Shown here piece after piece: positions 20,455-31,793 of a stretch of 64,000 nt of DNA; position 1 is the first letter of the stretch; each line of letters starts with the position of its first letter. The DNA comes from Sabethes cyaneus (taxonomy: Eukaryota > Arthropoda > Insecta > Diptera > Culicidae). The notes below the pieces were generated by a model. That model was given only the letters and a program-made list of their open reading frames with translations, was not told the origin of the DNA and searched no databases. Location: assembly GCF_943734655.1 (NCBI RefSeq), contig NC_071354.1, forward strand, positions 198,460,911 through 198,524,910, read 5' to 3'. The position numbers and the translations under genes are program-made.

Positions 20455-21195
20455 TCAGCGTGTTACCCGCGATGGTTTTCTTACGCCCGCTGAGTGATTT
20501 GAAACGCGTTGTCCTGAACCCTCTTCCACGTCAATCGGATGATATTCCACTGCTGATGAAGCATTTGTATCTTGCGTAGTCAATGTGTTGTCACCATCGT
20601 AAAGCGATGTGTTTGGATGTAAAACGCTGTAAACTATCTCTTCGTCGTTCATGATATTAAACTCTACGTCCTCTTCCTGAACGGTGTTGTCTTTTTCCAA
20701 TAATTGTTGGTGAATCGATTGTAAACGTTTCTTTACAACCGACAGCGGAATATCATCCGCATCATTGAACTCCGTACTACTACACAGCAGTTTCCATGAT
20801 TTTGCAATGGAAGCAGCTGACACTGCATTCCACGCCTCAGCTTCCCAAAAAATTCCTAGCATCTTTAATATTGATTTGTTTAATTTTGTCATCAAATTCT
20901 CCAGGACGAAAAGAATCTCACGCATCAGTTTCTGTCGGTAGTTTGATTTTGCCATTTGTATAATATTCTGGTCCATCGGCTGTAGCAATGCTGTGGTATT
21001 TGGTGGTAAAAATGTTGCAAAAATTTTACCATCGGCAGTTCGAAGATCATCAATCTTACAGTGCTCTGAACAGTTGTCCAACACTAAAAATGGCCTTAAC
21101 CGGAAGTTGAGCACTCTTCAAAGAAGATGTCACCTTGGGAACAAACTCCGTAAAAAACCAGTCCTTGAAAAGTTGACGCGTCATCCACGCATTTT
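20455..21195 (-). pseudogene. pogo/Tigger-type DDE transposase, C-terminal half
   Basis: The minus strand encodes a jerky/Tigger-type DDE domain: FLVLDNCSEHCK (catalytic Asp with DNxxxH) and, about 35 residues on, ATFLPPNTTALLQPMDQNII, the family hallmark. About 190 further residues follow to the stop at 20455. A frameshift near 21105 separates this from the in-family upstream segment AWMTRQLFKDWFFTEF at about 21115-21185. The N-terminal DNA-binding half is absent. It lacks the start and is not functional. Tc1/mariner-superfamily enzymes of this group excise DNA at TA sites. Confidence 0.85.
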
Positions 21196-21413
21196 TAGAT
21201 AACGCATATGTCGTGCTCCGAGACAGATTTGCTGCTGTCCTTCAGCCAGCCTTTTTTTGCCAGCGCCGCCGTCCATCCCTTCTGCTGTTCGGGGGTGAAC
21301 AGCAGAGTACCGCGCCGCCGTTGTGGATCTGCCTCCTTGGATTGGGCAGTGGTCTTACCCTCCAAAGGGGCCACTGGTTTCGCTGCCTGCTGCTGCTTCT
21401 GCTGCTGGTCCAT
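21195..21413 (-). CDS. Short Q-rich frame of unknown origin
   Basis: A 72-residue frame begins MDQQQKQQQAAK and continues with RRRGTLLFTPEQQKGW. It overlaps the junction of the transposase relic (left) and the integrase relic (right). The composition resembles the N-terminal part of insect retroelement Gag/ORF1 proteins, but no domain can be named. It may be another inserted fragment. Confidence 0.25.
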   Translation of the reverse strand: MDQQQKQQQAAKPVAPLEGKTTAQSKEADPQRRRGTLLFTPEQQKGWTAALAKKGWLKDSSKSVSEHDICVI

Positions 21414-21494
21414 GGTTCAGCTGCTGCTTGCTGCTTCTCCAAAAGTCGTCCCAAGAATGAGGATTCACATGGATGACGTCCGTTTATACAGTTA

Positions 21495-22339
21495 ATTACT
21501 TTTTCTCGGTATGGCATTCCTGAATTGATGCGGGCGGACAATGGCCCACAGTTTTCGTCAGATGAGTTCAGGGAGTTTTGCGAGGAGTATGGTATTCATT
21601 TGGAAAGTACCAAACACGGAAAGAAATCCGATTCCGATACCATGAATGCAATCATGAAGTTTGAATTTTTGTCAAATCATGACTGAACTCCCATATCAAG
21701 CAGCATAAAATCATGAATAACAGTTCATGGTTTTAAGTTGTGTTGTACCGCAAGAAGCTCATGGTATCATGAGTATTATTCATAGTGAATAAGCTATGTA
21801 TGCTATGTAAAGCTAGAAACCTGAAATCATGAGTCATTTCGCTCATTTGGAGATTAAATTTCTATTCGTGTACCATATTGGCCGCAACTGAACGGCGAAG
21901 TGGAACGGAAAAACCGTTCTATTCTGAAACGTCTTAGAATAGCACAGGAGCTTGGTCAAGATTGGCGTAAGGAGCTTTGTAAATATCTACTAATGTATCA
22001 TTCAGCCAAGCATTCTACAAATCACCTTCTGAGCTAATGTTTGAACGACGCGTGCGATCAAAACTTCCTTCTATTCCTTCTTTTTCAAATTCAAACGAGG
22101 CAATGCGAGACTGTGACGCAATGGAAAATAGGAAAAGGCTGCGAAAAGCAGGGAACACTGGCATAAAAGTTGGAGACACAGTGTTAGTTAAGCGAATGAG
22201 AAAAGAAAACAAATTAAGCACAGAGTTTTCGCCGATAGAGTTTATTGTCTTAGACAAGAATGGTATGGACGTTACCATTAAATCATGTACATCTGGAAAG
22301 GTTTACAGTAGGAGCGCTGGCCTTCTTCTTTTTAACTAA
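21495..22339 (+). pseudogene. Retrovirus-like integrase relic, split by a MITE
   Basis: The first part (21495-21618) reads FSRYGIPELMRADNGPQF...EFCEEYGIHLEST, the integrase core with the DNGPQF catalytic Asp motif. The second part (from about 21870) reads YWPQLNGEVERKN, containing the catalytic Glu, then the C-terminal region with VGDTVLVKR (chromatin or DNA-binding tail) up to the stop at 22339. The MITE at 21619-21868 splits the core between the two. There is also a small frame disruption near 22020. The N-terminal zinc finger, protease and reverse transcriptase are missing and no LTR is seen. Ty3/gypsy-type integrase is most likely. Confidence 0.85.
21619..21868 (+). mobile_element. ATCATGA-rich MITE, copy 2, inside integrase
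   Basis: The ends CACGGAAAGAAAT and ATTTCTATTCGTG are imperfect inverted repeats (CACGNANAGAAAT). The flanks TACCAAA (left) and TACCATA (right) look like a ~7-bp target duplication with one change, and the integrase frame resumes next to it. The interior matches 11450-11700. It contains many ATCATGA/TCATGA pairs that could pair internally. Confidence 0.82.
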
Positions 22340-22344
22340 TTCCC

Positions 22345-22990
22345 ACTGATTGTTGGATGCCAACTGCATCTCGTTACCCTCAGTGAGTTCTTTGGGCCCG
22401 TGGGGGTTTCTTCCCCTGGAGACTGCCTTGCACGTTTGGTGGATACCTTGTTGTCTCCGTAGTCGCAAGGGCCACGGTGTGGTCAATCATTGACGGGCAG
22501 GCATCCGCTTGTGCAGACTTCGATTCAAACGCCTTCTCGGCCTCTTTCTCTGCCACACTTACTCGCGTTTAGAGTTCGCTGTGCTCCTTCGTCGCAGCAC
22601 GCATGGTGCCCCGAAACATGAGCAGAATTTGTTTCAGGTCTTTTGCCAGGGTGCTGCGACCTGCCATGAACTCGATAATGGCATCGAGCTGATGAGACGC
22701 CGCTACCACTGCGTCTGGCGTAGATGCAGTTTGAGCGGCAGGTGTGCCGCTTCCCTTTCCGCTTACGCTTGCGCTTCTGCTCGTATCCATCGGCGGAGAT
22801 CTCTGGAAACCGCCTTTTGCGAACGGATTATCTATTTTTGATTTATTTTGTATATTCATATAAAATACCCTCATGATGCGGTAATGGCTAATTACTGTGG
22901 AGGGCGCTCTGGTACTCCAGGCCCTTGGTTTGAGGCTGAGTATTTATTTAGTTTTAGCCCTGGATAACAGCTATTAAAACCATCCTCCTT
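22345..22990 (-). pseudogene. Possible LINE ORF1/Gag-like fragment
   Basis: The minus strand gives a frame starting at 22874 or at an internal Met (MDTSRSASVSGKG) and running through LAKDLKQILLMFRGTMRAATKEHSEL, a stop, and then a coiled-coil-like SVAEKEAEKAFESKSAQ. A basic Ser/Ala-rich head followed by a helical segment is common in ORF1 of mosquito Jockey/LOA-type LINEs. No zinc knuckle is visible before it is cut off by the integrase relic, so identification is tentative. Confidence 0.4.
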
Positions 22991-25900
22991 TGGGGGCTTT
23001 GGACCCTCAGCTCAGGTTCTCAGTATTTTCAGGTTCATCTAACATGCTTCTACCGAGATCCATCATTTGCAGGCGAAGCCAATGTATATAGAATGCTAAA
23101 GTACATTTATTCTTCAATCTTCTACAACACCCTACAGTAAGACGTATTTTTACTTTAAAAAATCAAGCAAAAATAAATTTATGGATATTCTCAAATAACT
23201 ATTTTCATCAGATGTTCAGGATTAAAACACCAACGCGGAGGTAGAAATACAGTAGTTTACAACGTCTTACGCCGTTCGTATAAAAAAAAACAAGGGACTT
23301 GCATCTGCAATTTCGCAAATCAAAAGGTATAAATATTTATTTATTATCATAATCATAGCCATAGCCAGTGAAATAGTTTCTGATCCTTCGCAAATGCTGC
23401 TTTCGGGAACCCCCAGATTTCGCTGCGAATTACAGATTGAGGTTAAACTTGCAATCACCGAAATGGAATTCCTTCCGATTTATTTCCAGCCTGCCTGCCA
23501 GACAGGCGTGAGAACATGGTTTAAAATTGATTCGATGAAAAAATAAAAACATTTAAATAAATCGTCCACCGCGTGGTGTTGTGCCCTCTGCTCTACTCTG
23601 GCTCTGCTCTGGCTCTGGCGCACTCAGTAAACGACACGCGAACGTAAAAACGATTACCTCATCGCTGCTGCTGCCGTTCCGGTCGAGGTCTTACACACGG
23701 AGAAGATGCAGCAGGTCCGCGGGCTGCTGCACCAAATGGTATAGAACCAAGCGCGCGCGGGGACATGTGTTTCTGTTTATTTGTTCCTTCCTGCGATCTC
23801 TTGAACGTTGTCGTCGTCGTTGCCGCCGTCGTGGGTCGTGCAAACACGGTTTATGATGTTTTCCCGCGTGCACTTGGCCACTAGCTAGAACCAAATGTCG
23901 AATGTGCCGACCATGTCCGAACGATATTGTAGTTGTTGTTTTTGTTGGCCAAAGTGGCAGTGGCAGAGGATTAGTGTCGTTTTAATCAGCATCTCTGCGA
24001 GATTTTCATCTTTCGGGTATTGATAAATGACTCTGGCCTTGATCTAAATTGGTACTGCAAGTTTCGATTTGGTGGTTGGAGTTGAACTTTGCAGTTCAGC
24101 TTTGATTAAACCATAACCTTTGTCGAATCGGCAATCACGGAGTTCTATTGTTCGGAATTTATGTTGAGAGTGAAATAAATCCTTCAGCACTGTTCGACTG
24201 ACGATAACCAGATACGCGGTTGGGATGGAGTAGTTCAGTGCGTGACAAATGCCGGCTCGGACTTACATGATCGAGCCGGTCGAGTCGCTACGCCGAAGTA
24301 GAACAATCAGCCGTGTTGTACGACATCAAAAAATGTGAAAAATTGCCACACAGAATTGTGCCAAATTTCACTTTCTCCAACATAAACAAATGGTCTGACA
24401 TTCGCTTTTTCAGCAGTTCGCTTCCCAAGATCGAGAGCTGGAAATAAAACAGATACGAATCTCTGGCGCCCCAGTGCTAGAGGAATCAAATTAAGAATTA
24501 AGTAAACTAAACATGCAGAGTGCAGTTGATTGAGATGATACCATTCGTCATACTGTTTGAACTAATCTATTGCAGAAATAATGTCTTCCAAACTGGAGCA
24601 TTCCGATGAATCATATTACAGGAAGTGAAAGAAAACAAGCTGATCATGGTACGAAAAGCTGAGAAAATATTAGCTTATATATGATGAAATATTATCCACT
24701 CTGCAATCATGAATCAATCTTCGGCGATGAAAAAGTTCACAGGTAATATAGAAATTAAATTCGTAATTTTTAAGTTAACTAAACGTGAAAGCAGAGTTTA
24801 CTTGCTCTTCATTTAAAGTGCATGTCTTTGCCAAGGGGCGGGGCGACTGCACTATCCTTTTGAAGGTTGCTTGCTGGTGAAGGTGGCTGGCGGCACTCCA
24901 TTTTATCTTTTTTGATCGTCGTCTTTCGCTGAGATCAACAAGTTCATATGCAAAACGGTAGATTTCGCTGATCTTGCTTGACGACACGTGGCTATCCAAT
25001 GCCTTCTGCTACAGACGACTGAATTTTTTAAAGACTTTAGCTGCTACGGCAATACGAAACGAGCAGGCGAAAACATTCGTTTTGGACGATATATTGTTCT
25101 GAACATCCTAAAAAAAGTATTGATCATCAAACACAGATCATCAATGTCAAATTGCGAACTTGCGAGTTAGAGGCAAACTGCGATTTAAGTAATTTACTAG
25201 AAACTAATTTTCTTGCTACCTACTTTTCCTGAACAGACAGTTGGCAAACGATCAATTCTTAGACCGACGTTTTACAGAATAACTTAGCGCCAAACATATT
25301 GTTTCTCAGGTACACAACAAACCGAGCACGGTGTCTCGGTCCACCATGTAGGTAACGCTTGAGGATTTCGCCGAGGTGAATACTAAAATAAGATACCTTA
25401 CGTCAGAAACTAACTCTTAGGGCTCAAATTCACAGAAAGCGAAAACAATGTACTAGCTCCATTCCATGGATCAACACCTCAAAAAGGGATGATGTCATCT
25501 AGGCCCTGACTTATCCAGATCAGCGCTGCATTGCTGCCACAGCGCATAATTTAGTGCAATTTTCTGCACCAGAAAGGAGTGTTTCCGCTGTTTTTGGTCA
25601 TGCTGTTCAGGGCTAAACAAACTGACATATCATTACCATCACGTCACAGCATCGTTGTTGGTACGTTTGCTACAATCCCAAGGATCCGAGGTTATTTGCA
25701 TAGAATGCCAAATTATTACGCTTACTGCTGGCTGTTGCATTAGGACATAATTGCTGGGGGGAAAAATGATCATTTAATCAATTCGACACGCTAGATTTCC
25801 AGTCGCCCAGTAAGCGAATATCATTAAATATTAAAACAATATGGCACTATTGAGGGACGCAACATAGCGAGATATTAATCTGCTGGATTTGTAGTCAATT

Positions 25901-26215
25901 GATTGTTCGAAGGCCACTCCCTTCTACTTGAGGTTTCACGCAGGCGCTAGCTGGGTGAGAAAAAAATAATTCGCTTTTTTATTGCCCTTCAATTGTTGTT
26001 CAGTCGGTAAGTTGGATTGAGCCTCTGATGTGTTATTATTAAATTTAATAAGCTTCATTAGGATATTGTTGTCATTAATATTCTAATGGAATGCTCTTAA
26101 GACGAGAGTACTTGGTTATATTTATTATGATTAATGTTTTCATTCAATCGTTTAAGAACGCATAAAACTAAGTTAATTGCAAAAGGCGTAAGGTTTTATT
26201 TTATGTATTCGTCTA
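22991..26215. other. Gene-free stretch, no function assigned
   Basis: I found no supported gene, RNA or clear inverted-repeat element. 23570-23900 is G+C-rich with CGTCGT runs. 24130-24310 has an initiator-like TTCAGTGCG, but nothing downstream supports a transcript. Short frames on both strands lack domains. It may be unique host sequence. Confidence 0.4.
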
Positions 26216-26224
26216 TTGCTATGC

Positions 26225-26436
26225 CTCCCAGTTGGCCTCAAGGTATGATGCTGGCCCAATAAGCCAGTCGTCGTATGTTCGAATCTCGGCTGGGAGAGGC
26301 TGTTGGAATCAATAGGATCGTAGTAACTGACCCTGCAATTGTCGTGTATTCTGTGCTGCGAAGTCTGTCGTATAAAAACAGAAGGTCAAGTTTCGATAAC
26401 CGAATATAGCACCTAGGCTTTGCTTTGCTTTGTCCG
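26225..26436 (+). mobile_element. tRNA-derived SINE, 212 bp
   Basis: The element starts with CTCCCAG, which pairs perfectly with CTGGGAG at about 26290-26296 as a 7-bp acceptor-like stem. It has an A-box-like TTGGCCTCAAGG, a perfect anticodon-like stem CTGGC/GCCAG with a 7-base loop (26251-26267), and a B box TGTTCGAATC. The T-stem no longer pairs, so it is not a functional tRNA. The tRNA-unrelated body ends in (CTTTG)n. A 9-bp duplication TTGCTATGC flanks it (26216-26224, 26437-26445). It resembles the Feilai-type SINEs of Aedes; the family name is from memory of the type, not an alignment. Confidence 0.85.
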
Positions 26437-26449
26437 TTGCTATGCATTT

Positions 26450-27140
26450 TACGTTCTAATTAGTTTTATTTGTCGAATAAGGGAAATAGTGTTTTCAAGC
26501 TGGTAGGATACTATTTCTCTACATACTGCTTTGTTATTCCTGAGATGGAGTCCCGCTTGCTGCCGTTGGAGAGTAGCGTCGATCTTCTCCTAGCTTCAAT
26601 TTTCAATTCACCTTAATAAGTTTTGCTACACCTTAATAATTATCAGAAAGTGGAACCAAAAGGAATAATATCGTTCTGTCAAGTTTCGTTACAGGTTAAA
26701 TGACATGGTTTTAGGCATTTTCAACCGATTACAAAAGTTATGCGATCAATTACTGTCCTTTTGCTGTGGAGCTAGCTATGGTAAATCTTTTACCACAAAA
26801 TATCCGTCTACTATGATAGTTAATTTAATAGCGAAAGTATCCAGTGCATTTCATGGTCTAATATTTAGGTTGGAACCACTGCATATCCATGCGCGTTGCC
26901 TTTGTTACGTGTCTACAAACAACTGTCCTGGATTCGCGATTGTAATTGAGACAAATTGCAGTTTTTTTCTGTCGATTCAAGTGAACACTTTAGGCAATAT
27001 CATTATAATATCTTTCTAAATAACTACTCGGGTGGTAAGTCCAAGTCTTATGTGCACCAAGCTCACTTTCGAGTGTGCTTCGACGAGTGGAACGGTTGAA
27101 AAACAAATAAACAAATAATTGAAAAACAAATAAACAAATA
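26450..27140. other. No recognisable feature
   Basis: The sequence is A+T-rich. A 104-codon open frame on the plus strand (26705-27019) has no domain, no homology I recognise and unremarkable composition. AAACAAATAAACAAATAATTG-type A-rich duplications occur at about 27100-27140. Confidence 0.4.
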
Positions 27141-27144
27141 ATAT

Positions 27145-27640
27145 GGTAGGGTTTATTTCGACTTCCCGTCATAGTAAGGAAAGCTACTCTAATTTTCATC
27201 ATTTCTTAGGTGGATTTAATGAATACTCCAAAAGCTCTACTGGTGATTTGACTCAAACACACTTACCCTCCGATCCGTGCCCTTTGAATTTACTAAAAAG
27301 CTATTAATAAAGCATTTGATTGAAATTACGCAACTGACTTTATATCTTAAACTCGTCGTACCGTTTTAAAATCCGTCTATCAAAATTTTTCATCGTTCGA
27401 ACTAAAAATCACGATAATGTTTACGAAGCTAGCGCGCATGTATTTTTGTAGGACGGCATGACAAATGTTATTCTGCAAAATTTCTGCAGGTAATGCAAGT
27501 TTTCCAGGCTGCAGAATAACGACAATGCGTTGCGTGAGTTATTTTCATTTTATGAATGACAGAAATTGAAACGTTCATTCGACATTTTCTTCTTCGTCGC
27601 ACGAAAAAAAGTTGGAAATTTGGCTGCTAGGAACTCTGTG
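27145..27640 (-). mobile_element. CAAGTAGGGT-family TIR element, truncated copy
   Basis: The reverse strand aligns with 54305-54775 of the complete copy: the TAGGGTTTATTTC end, a GGAGTATTCATTAAAT block, TTTTTCATCGTTCGAACTAAAA, GACAAATGTTATTCTGC, and GCCAAATTTCCAAC. It stops at about 27640, so the other end is missing. It is non-coding. Confidence 0.82.
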
Positions 27641-27649
27641 ATGAAAAAA

Positions 27650-27692
27650 ATCTAAGGGGTTGTGCACAAGACACGACCGTATAGGTGACGTA
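27650..27692 (+). repeat. Repeat R3, left piece (split by CR1-like LINE)
   Basis: GGGGTTGTGCACAAGACACG, then CCGTATAGGTGACGTA, matches 63250-63292 and the reverse of 61220-61262. In those two copies the sequence runs straight on into GTAAGTCTCTTTGTAG-like sequence, which here is found only at 32065. The gap holds the LINE 27693-32064. Confidence 0.82.
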
Positions 27693-27772
27693 ATATTACG
27701 TTTATTGTTTATTGTTGTTTGTAAATTCATCTGACCATAAATTGTCTTAATGAATATTCTTAATTTCTAAAA

Positions 27773-29308
27773 CTAATTCCTAACATTAAGCAAACGGTCA
27801 CGAAAAACATGTATTGGCATATTGAAGTCAAACATCTCAAACACCTCATTAAAACGAAGACACATAATTCGAACAGGTTCATGAGCTCCATATAAATGAT
27901 TCCGCGGTTCCAAATAAAAGAAGCTTCTCTGGCGTAACGGTCGTTCGGGAGCATATATGGCTAATTGCTCTAATAGTGACGGGCAGTCAATGCGATTCGT
28001 AAGTAGTTTGGCAGCAAAAACCGCCTGTGCGGTTTGTCGTCTAAGTTCCAATGTTTGAATGCCAAGAAGTCGGCAGCGGTTTTCGTACGACGGCAAGTTT
28101 AGCGGGTCCCGCCACGGAAGATGGCGAAGAGCATAACGGACGAATTTTTTCTGTACCATTTCGATTCGGCGAGACCAATTTGCATGAAATGGACACCAAA
28201 CCACAGAATTATTTTCGAGGATTGATCGCACAAGTGAGCAGTAAAGCGATTTGAGGCAAAGTGGGTCGCGGAACTCATCTGCAATCTTGAAGATGAATCC
28301 AAGTTGACGGTTGGCTCTGGAGATAATGCTGTCGTAGTGGCTCTTGAAAGTCAATCCATTATCCAACAGCACTCCCAAATCTTTAATACACTGTACGCGA
28401 AGAAGGTGTTGGCCAGAGACAGTATAGTCATATTCAATAGGCACTCGTTTTCTGTGAAACGACATTACGTTACATTTCTCTATACTTAGCTTTAAACAGT
28501 TTGTATCACACCAGCACACAAACATGTTCAAATACTCCTGCAGTTCCACACAGTCATTCAGGCACGTAATAGTTTTAAAAATTTTAGTATCGTCAGCGTA
28601 AAATAGTCGACAACCATGTGGAAGCAGAAGTGTGACATCATTTATGAAAATCGAAAAGAGCAGCGGGCCTAGGTTGCTGCCTTGCGGAACTCCAGAAAGA
28701 TTGGAGAAGCAGCTGGAGAAAGTAGTTCCTAATTTCACACATAAGCTTCTGTTTGTCAGGTAAGATTTGAACCAGCATACGGCATCCGTAGATACACCCA
28801 GTCGCTCCATTTTTCTGAGTAGTATTTCGTGGTCCACTCGATCGAAAGCGGCTTTCAGATCCAAATAAATAGCATCGGTTTGAAAACAAGAATCCAGATT
28901 CCAGATCAGACAGCGGGAAACAAACTGCATCAGATTTGTGGTCACCGATCTTTTCGGGTAAAAACCGTGCTGGTCAGCGTCAATATAGATTTTGCAACAA
29001 GCGAACAAAGCATCATTTACGATGATTTCAAACAATTTTGAGCATGCGCACATGGACGTGATCCCTCGATATTTAGTTATGTCGCGTTTGTCGCCTTTTT
29101 TGTGTACTGGAAACAGATAGGAAAATTTCCAGCGATCAGGAAATTTGCGTTGCTGTAACGACATGTTAAACAGCTTCGCAATTGGAGAACTAAGCACGTC
29201 ACTGCATTGTTTCAGAACAACAGAAGGGATACCATCCGGACCAAGTGCATAAGAAGTTTTCAGTTTGCATAAAGCGGTTTTTACGAGTTCAATATCAATA
29301 TGCGGCAA
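27773..29308 (-). pseudogene. CR1-like reverse transcriptase (ORF2, second part)
   Basis: A 511-residue frame encodes a complete reverse transcriptase. It has LGPDGIPSVVLK, then WKFSYLFPVHKKGDK, AIYLDLKAAFDRVDH near residue 145 (first catalytic Asp), GVPQGSNLGPLLFSIF, and FYADDTKIF near residue 238 (catalytic Asp pair). Next come LGVLLD and the C-terminal thumb-like region to the stop at 27773. Its start belongs in frame with the endonuclease upstream: a single missing base near 29318 puts the two parts in different frames. The start assigned at 29308 is therefore an artefact of the frameshift. Confidence 0.88.
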
Positions 29309-30993
29309 ATCAAACGAAACACATCACGTGGTACTACGTTTCTGGCTTCTTCAATTTGTGCGGGAGATGCGATGCAATTACTGAATGCTTGTTTGAACTG
29401 CACAGCAAAAAGATCACATTTTTCACGTTCGCTGTTGGCAACACAATTACCCAAAAACATGGATGAGGGTAAGCCGATTTCCTTTCGTTTAGTATTCACA
29501 AACGACCAGAATTGTTTAGGTTGCATGCGAAGACTGCTTTGAATACGATTCACATATCTATTATACAAGTAACGATTATAGCTGCGATACCGATTGCTTT
29601 CAATATTGAATTGATTTTTATAGTACGGTGAGCGATAACAACAATATTTTCGCAGCGCGGCCGCTCGCATACGCTTAAGCTTACGTAGACGTGCATTAGA
29701 CCATGCGGGCTTCCGCAGTGGTGTGCATACTGGGACTATCCGACTGGTGATGTTTTCAATAGCACTACTGAAACAGCACACCGCATCGTCGACGTTGGAG
29801 CAGGCTTCCAAAATAGTATTCCAATTAACCTCGGCAAATGCTGCGCTAAGTTCTCTATAGTCCGCCCGACGAAAGTTTAAAATTGTATTTTGTGACAACT
29901 GGTCATACATCACTGGTAATGGTAGATCAAGTGACACGGTTATAGCAGGATGCACAGCCTCTAACTCTACTAACGGCTCATGCGCAATAGATATATTACA
30001 ATTTGGTACTGCCAATTCATTTGCAAGTATGAAATCCAACAAACGACCATCCCGATTCAGAACCGTATTGATTTGAGACAGACCATGTAGGCTGAAACCA
30101 TCTAACAACGCACAACAGTAGACAGGCATTTGTGAAGATAGCGTGTTCACAAAGGGCATACCACTGCCTGAAATACACCAGTTCAAACCAGATTGGTTGT
30201 AGTCACCGAACAGTAGCACTAATGTACGAAGATCCACATGCGACAATACAGATCCTATTGAATCGACATGCTGCTGAATGAGCTGAAGGTCGGATTTGCG
30301 GTCGGGGGGCAGATAGATAACACCTACACTGACAACCGAACCGGATGCTTCAATGATCACCCATAGCTGTTCGAGAGTGTCATAGATGGGAGCAGAATCG
30401 ATACGACAATTTAATTTGATGGAAACAGCAATTAGTACACCTCCACCACGCGTTTTTCGACTATTCAAACGTGATCGGTCGTTTCGAAACACACTGTAAT
30501 GATTGCCAAATAGTTGCGTAGAATAAATACGGTCGTCAAGCCACGTTTCAGTAAGTACTATCACATCGTAGTCTCCTTCAGATACCGCCAAAAAGAAGGA
30601 GTCGATTTTAGTACGCAGCCCGCGCACGTTGTGATAATAGATCCGCAGTCCATGTGATAGAGAAGCTGACCCACGATTCGATATGCTGGAATGCAAGGAA
30701 TCATCAGGTACCGATCGCTCTGGTGCACAATTATACTTGCCTGAGAGTACAGGCTGGAAGACCCCATCTCCACTACCGAACACAGGACCGGGACGACGAC
30801 GAAGGTGGATTTCTGCAACGGGCACGACTGTGTCGGAGGGATCAGGGGCTTCCATAATGCCTGATAAAGATTGTCCCGGGTCCAAAACAGCAACAGCAGA
30901 AAAATCATCTGAACGCGAAGACGAAGTCAGCATATCAGAAATGCAAGCATTCCGATCGTCAATAGTTAAAATAAATTGCGTTGAATTATTCAA
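29281..30993 (-). pseudogene. CR1-like endonuclease (ORF2, first part)
   Basis: About 100 poorly conserved residues precede an AP-like endonuclease: LRIYYHNVRGLRTKIDSF, VIVLTETWLDD (catalytic Glu), LLFGDYNQSGLNW, DFILAN and a final VHPAITVSL His motif, with a linker to NVVPRDVFR where the frame shifts. No ATG is available at the junction with ORF1: the frame opens with TTG, and the sequence TTGA overlaps the ORF1 stop TGA. Related LINEs often use an ATGA or TAATG overlap for coupled re-initiation, so this may be a mutated ATGA or true non-canonical initiation. Confidence 0.85.
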
Positions 30994-31793
30994 ACGGCTT
31001 CGGGTGGATTCATCACTACCGTCGATCCAGCATATCGGTTTTTTGGCATGTCAACAAATTCCCGGAACAACAGTCCAGTTGGCCAGGAAGAAGCACTCAT
31101 AGCTAATTGTTTGAGACGCGGGTCCAGTCCGATTTTGTATGAAACAAACGTCAAATTCGAAGAATCAATCCCTTTTGGCACCAAACGAGTGACATCAAAA
31201 GTATCTTGTTCCTGCAGATCGAGACAGCGAGAGACAACTTTCCTGACATCAGCATTAGTTATTGTTGGTTGAAAGCCGGACAAATACAGCCACCACCTTG
31301 CAGGGCGGGGAGCGGGTGTGACAGATGCAACCGACAGATCACTAAAATCGATCGTACTGGTGCCACGATCAGCCGTTTCACGTACAGATTGCTCATCATC
31401 AGCGCGTCGACGTTTAACACCCAGTTTGGGCCATGATGTAACTGTAGAATTTTGATCATTACGACTTTGCATCAAACGATCCACTTTATCACTCAGGGAT
31501 CCAACAGTTTCGACCAGCTGCATGAATTGATTGGAAACAGCATCCACTGGCGGGGCCGAAACACAATTCAACTTTTCGGCTAAATAGGCACTGATGCTCC
31601 TACCGTTCAGTTCATTTTTGCAGGCTGTGCAAATGAATATTGCTTTCCCTTGGGCGAAGAGCTCTTTGTGCGCACGGCCGTTGAATCCACAGCATTGTTG
31701 TCCGATGTGAAAAAAGGTATCACAAAAACCGCAACGCACAGGCTCGAGATCGTTGATCAGCAGATGACATTCTCCGCACAATTTCTTATCCAT
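30990..31793 (-). CDS. CR1-like ORF1 with N-terminal PHD finger
   Basis: A 267-residue intact frame has Cys at 6, 9, 21, 24, His 29, Cys 34 (35), 55 and 58, an exact C4HC3 PHD-finger pattern. A Ser/Thr-rich, basic middle follows (LGVKRRRADDEQ), then about 100 residues with WWLYLSGFQP...NADVRKVVSRCL...VPKGIDSSNLTFVSYKIGL, which looks like an RNA-recognition-type fold. ORF1 proteins bind the element RNA. ORF1 overlaps the ORF2 opening by the tetranucleotide TTGA. Confidence 0.88.
   Translation of the reverse strand: MDKKLCGECHLLINDLEPVRCGFCDTFFHIGQQCCGFNGRAHKELFAQGKAIFICTACKNELNGRSISAYLAEKLNCVSAPPVDAVSNQFMQLVETVGSLSDKVDRLMQSRNDQNSTVTSWPKLGVKRRRADDEQSVRETADRGTSTIDFSDLSVASVTPAPRPARWWLYLSGFQPTITNADVRKVVSRCLDLQEQDTFDVTRLVPKGIDSSNLTFVSYKIGLDPRLKQLAMSASSWPTGLLFREFVDMPKNRYAGSTVVMNPPEAV

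Noticed and set aside
24230..24270. Initiator-like TTCAGTGCG as a core promoter
   Set aside because: No downstream promoter element at the right spacing and no transcript evidence.
26221..26296. Possible tRNA gene
   Set aside because: Acceptor and anticodon stems pair, but the T-stem does not, position 33 is not T, and the sequence continues as a SINE with target duplications.
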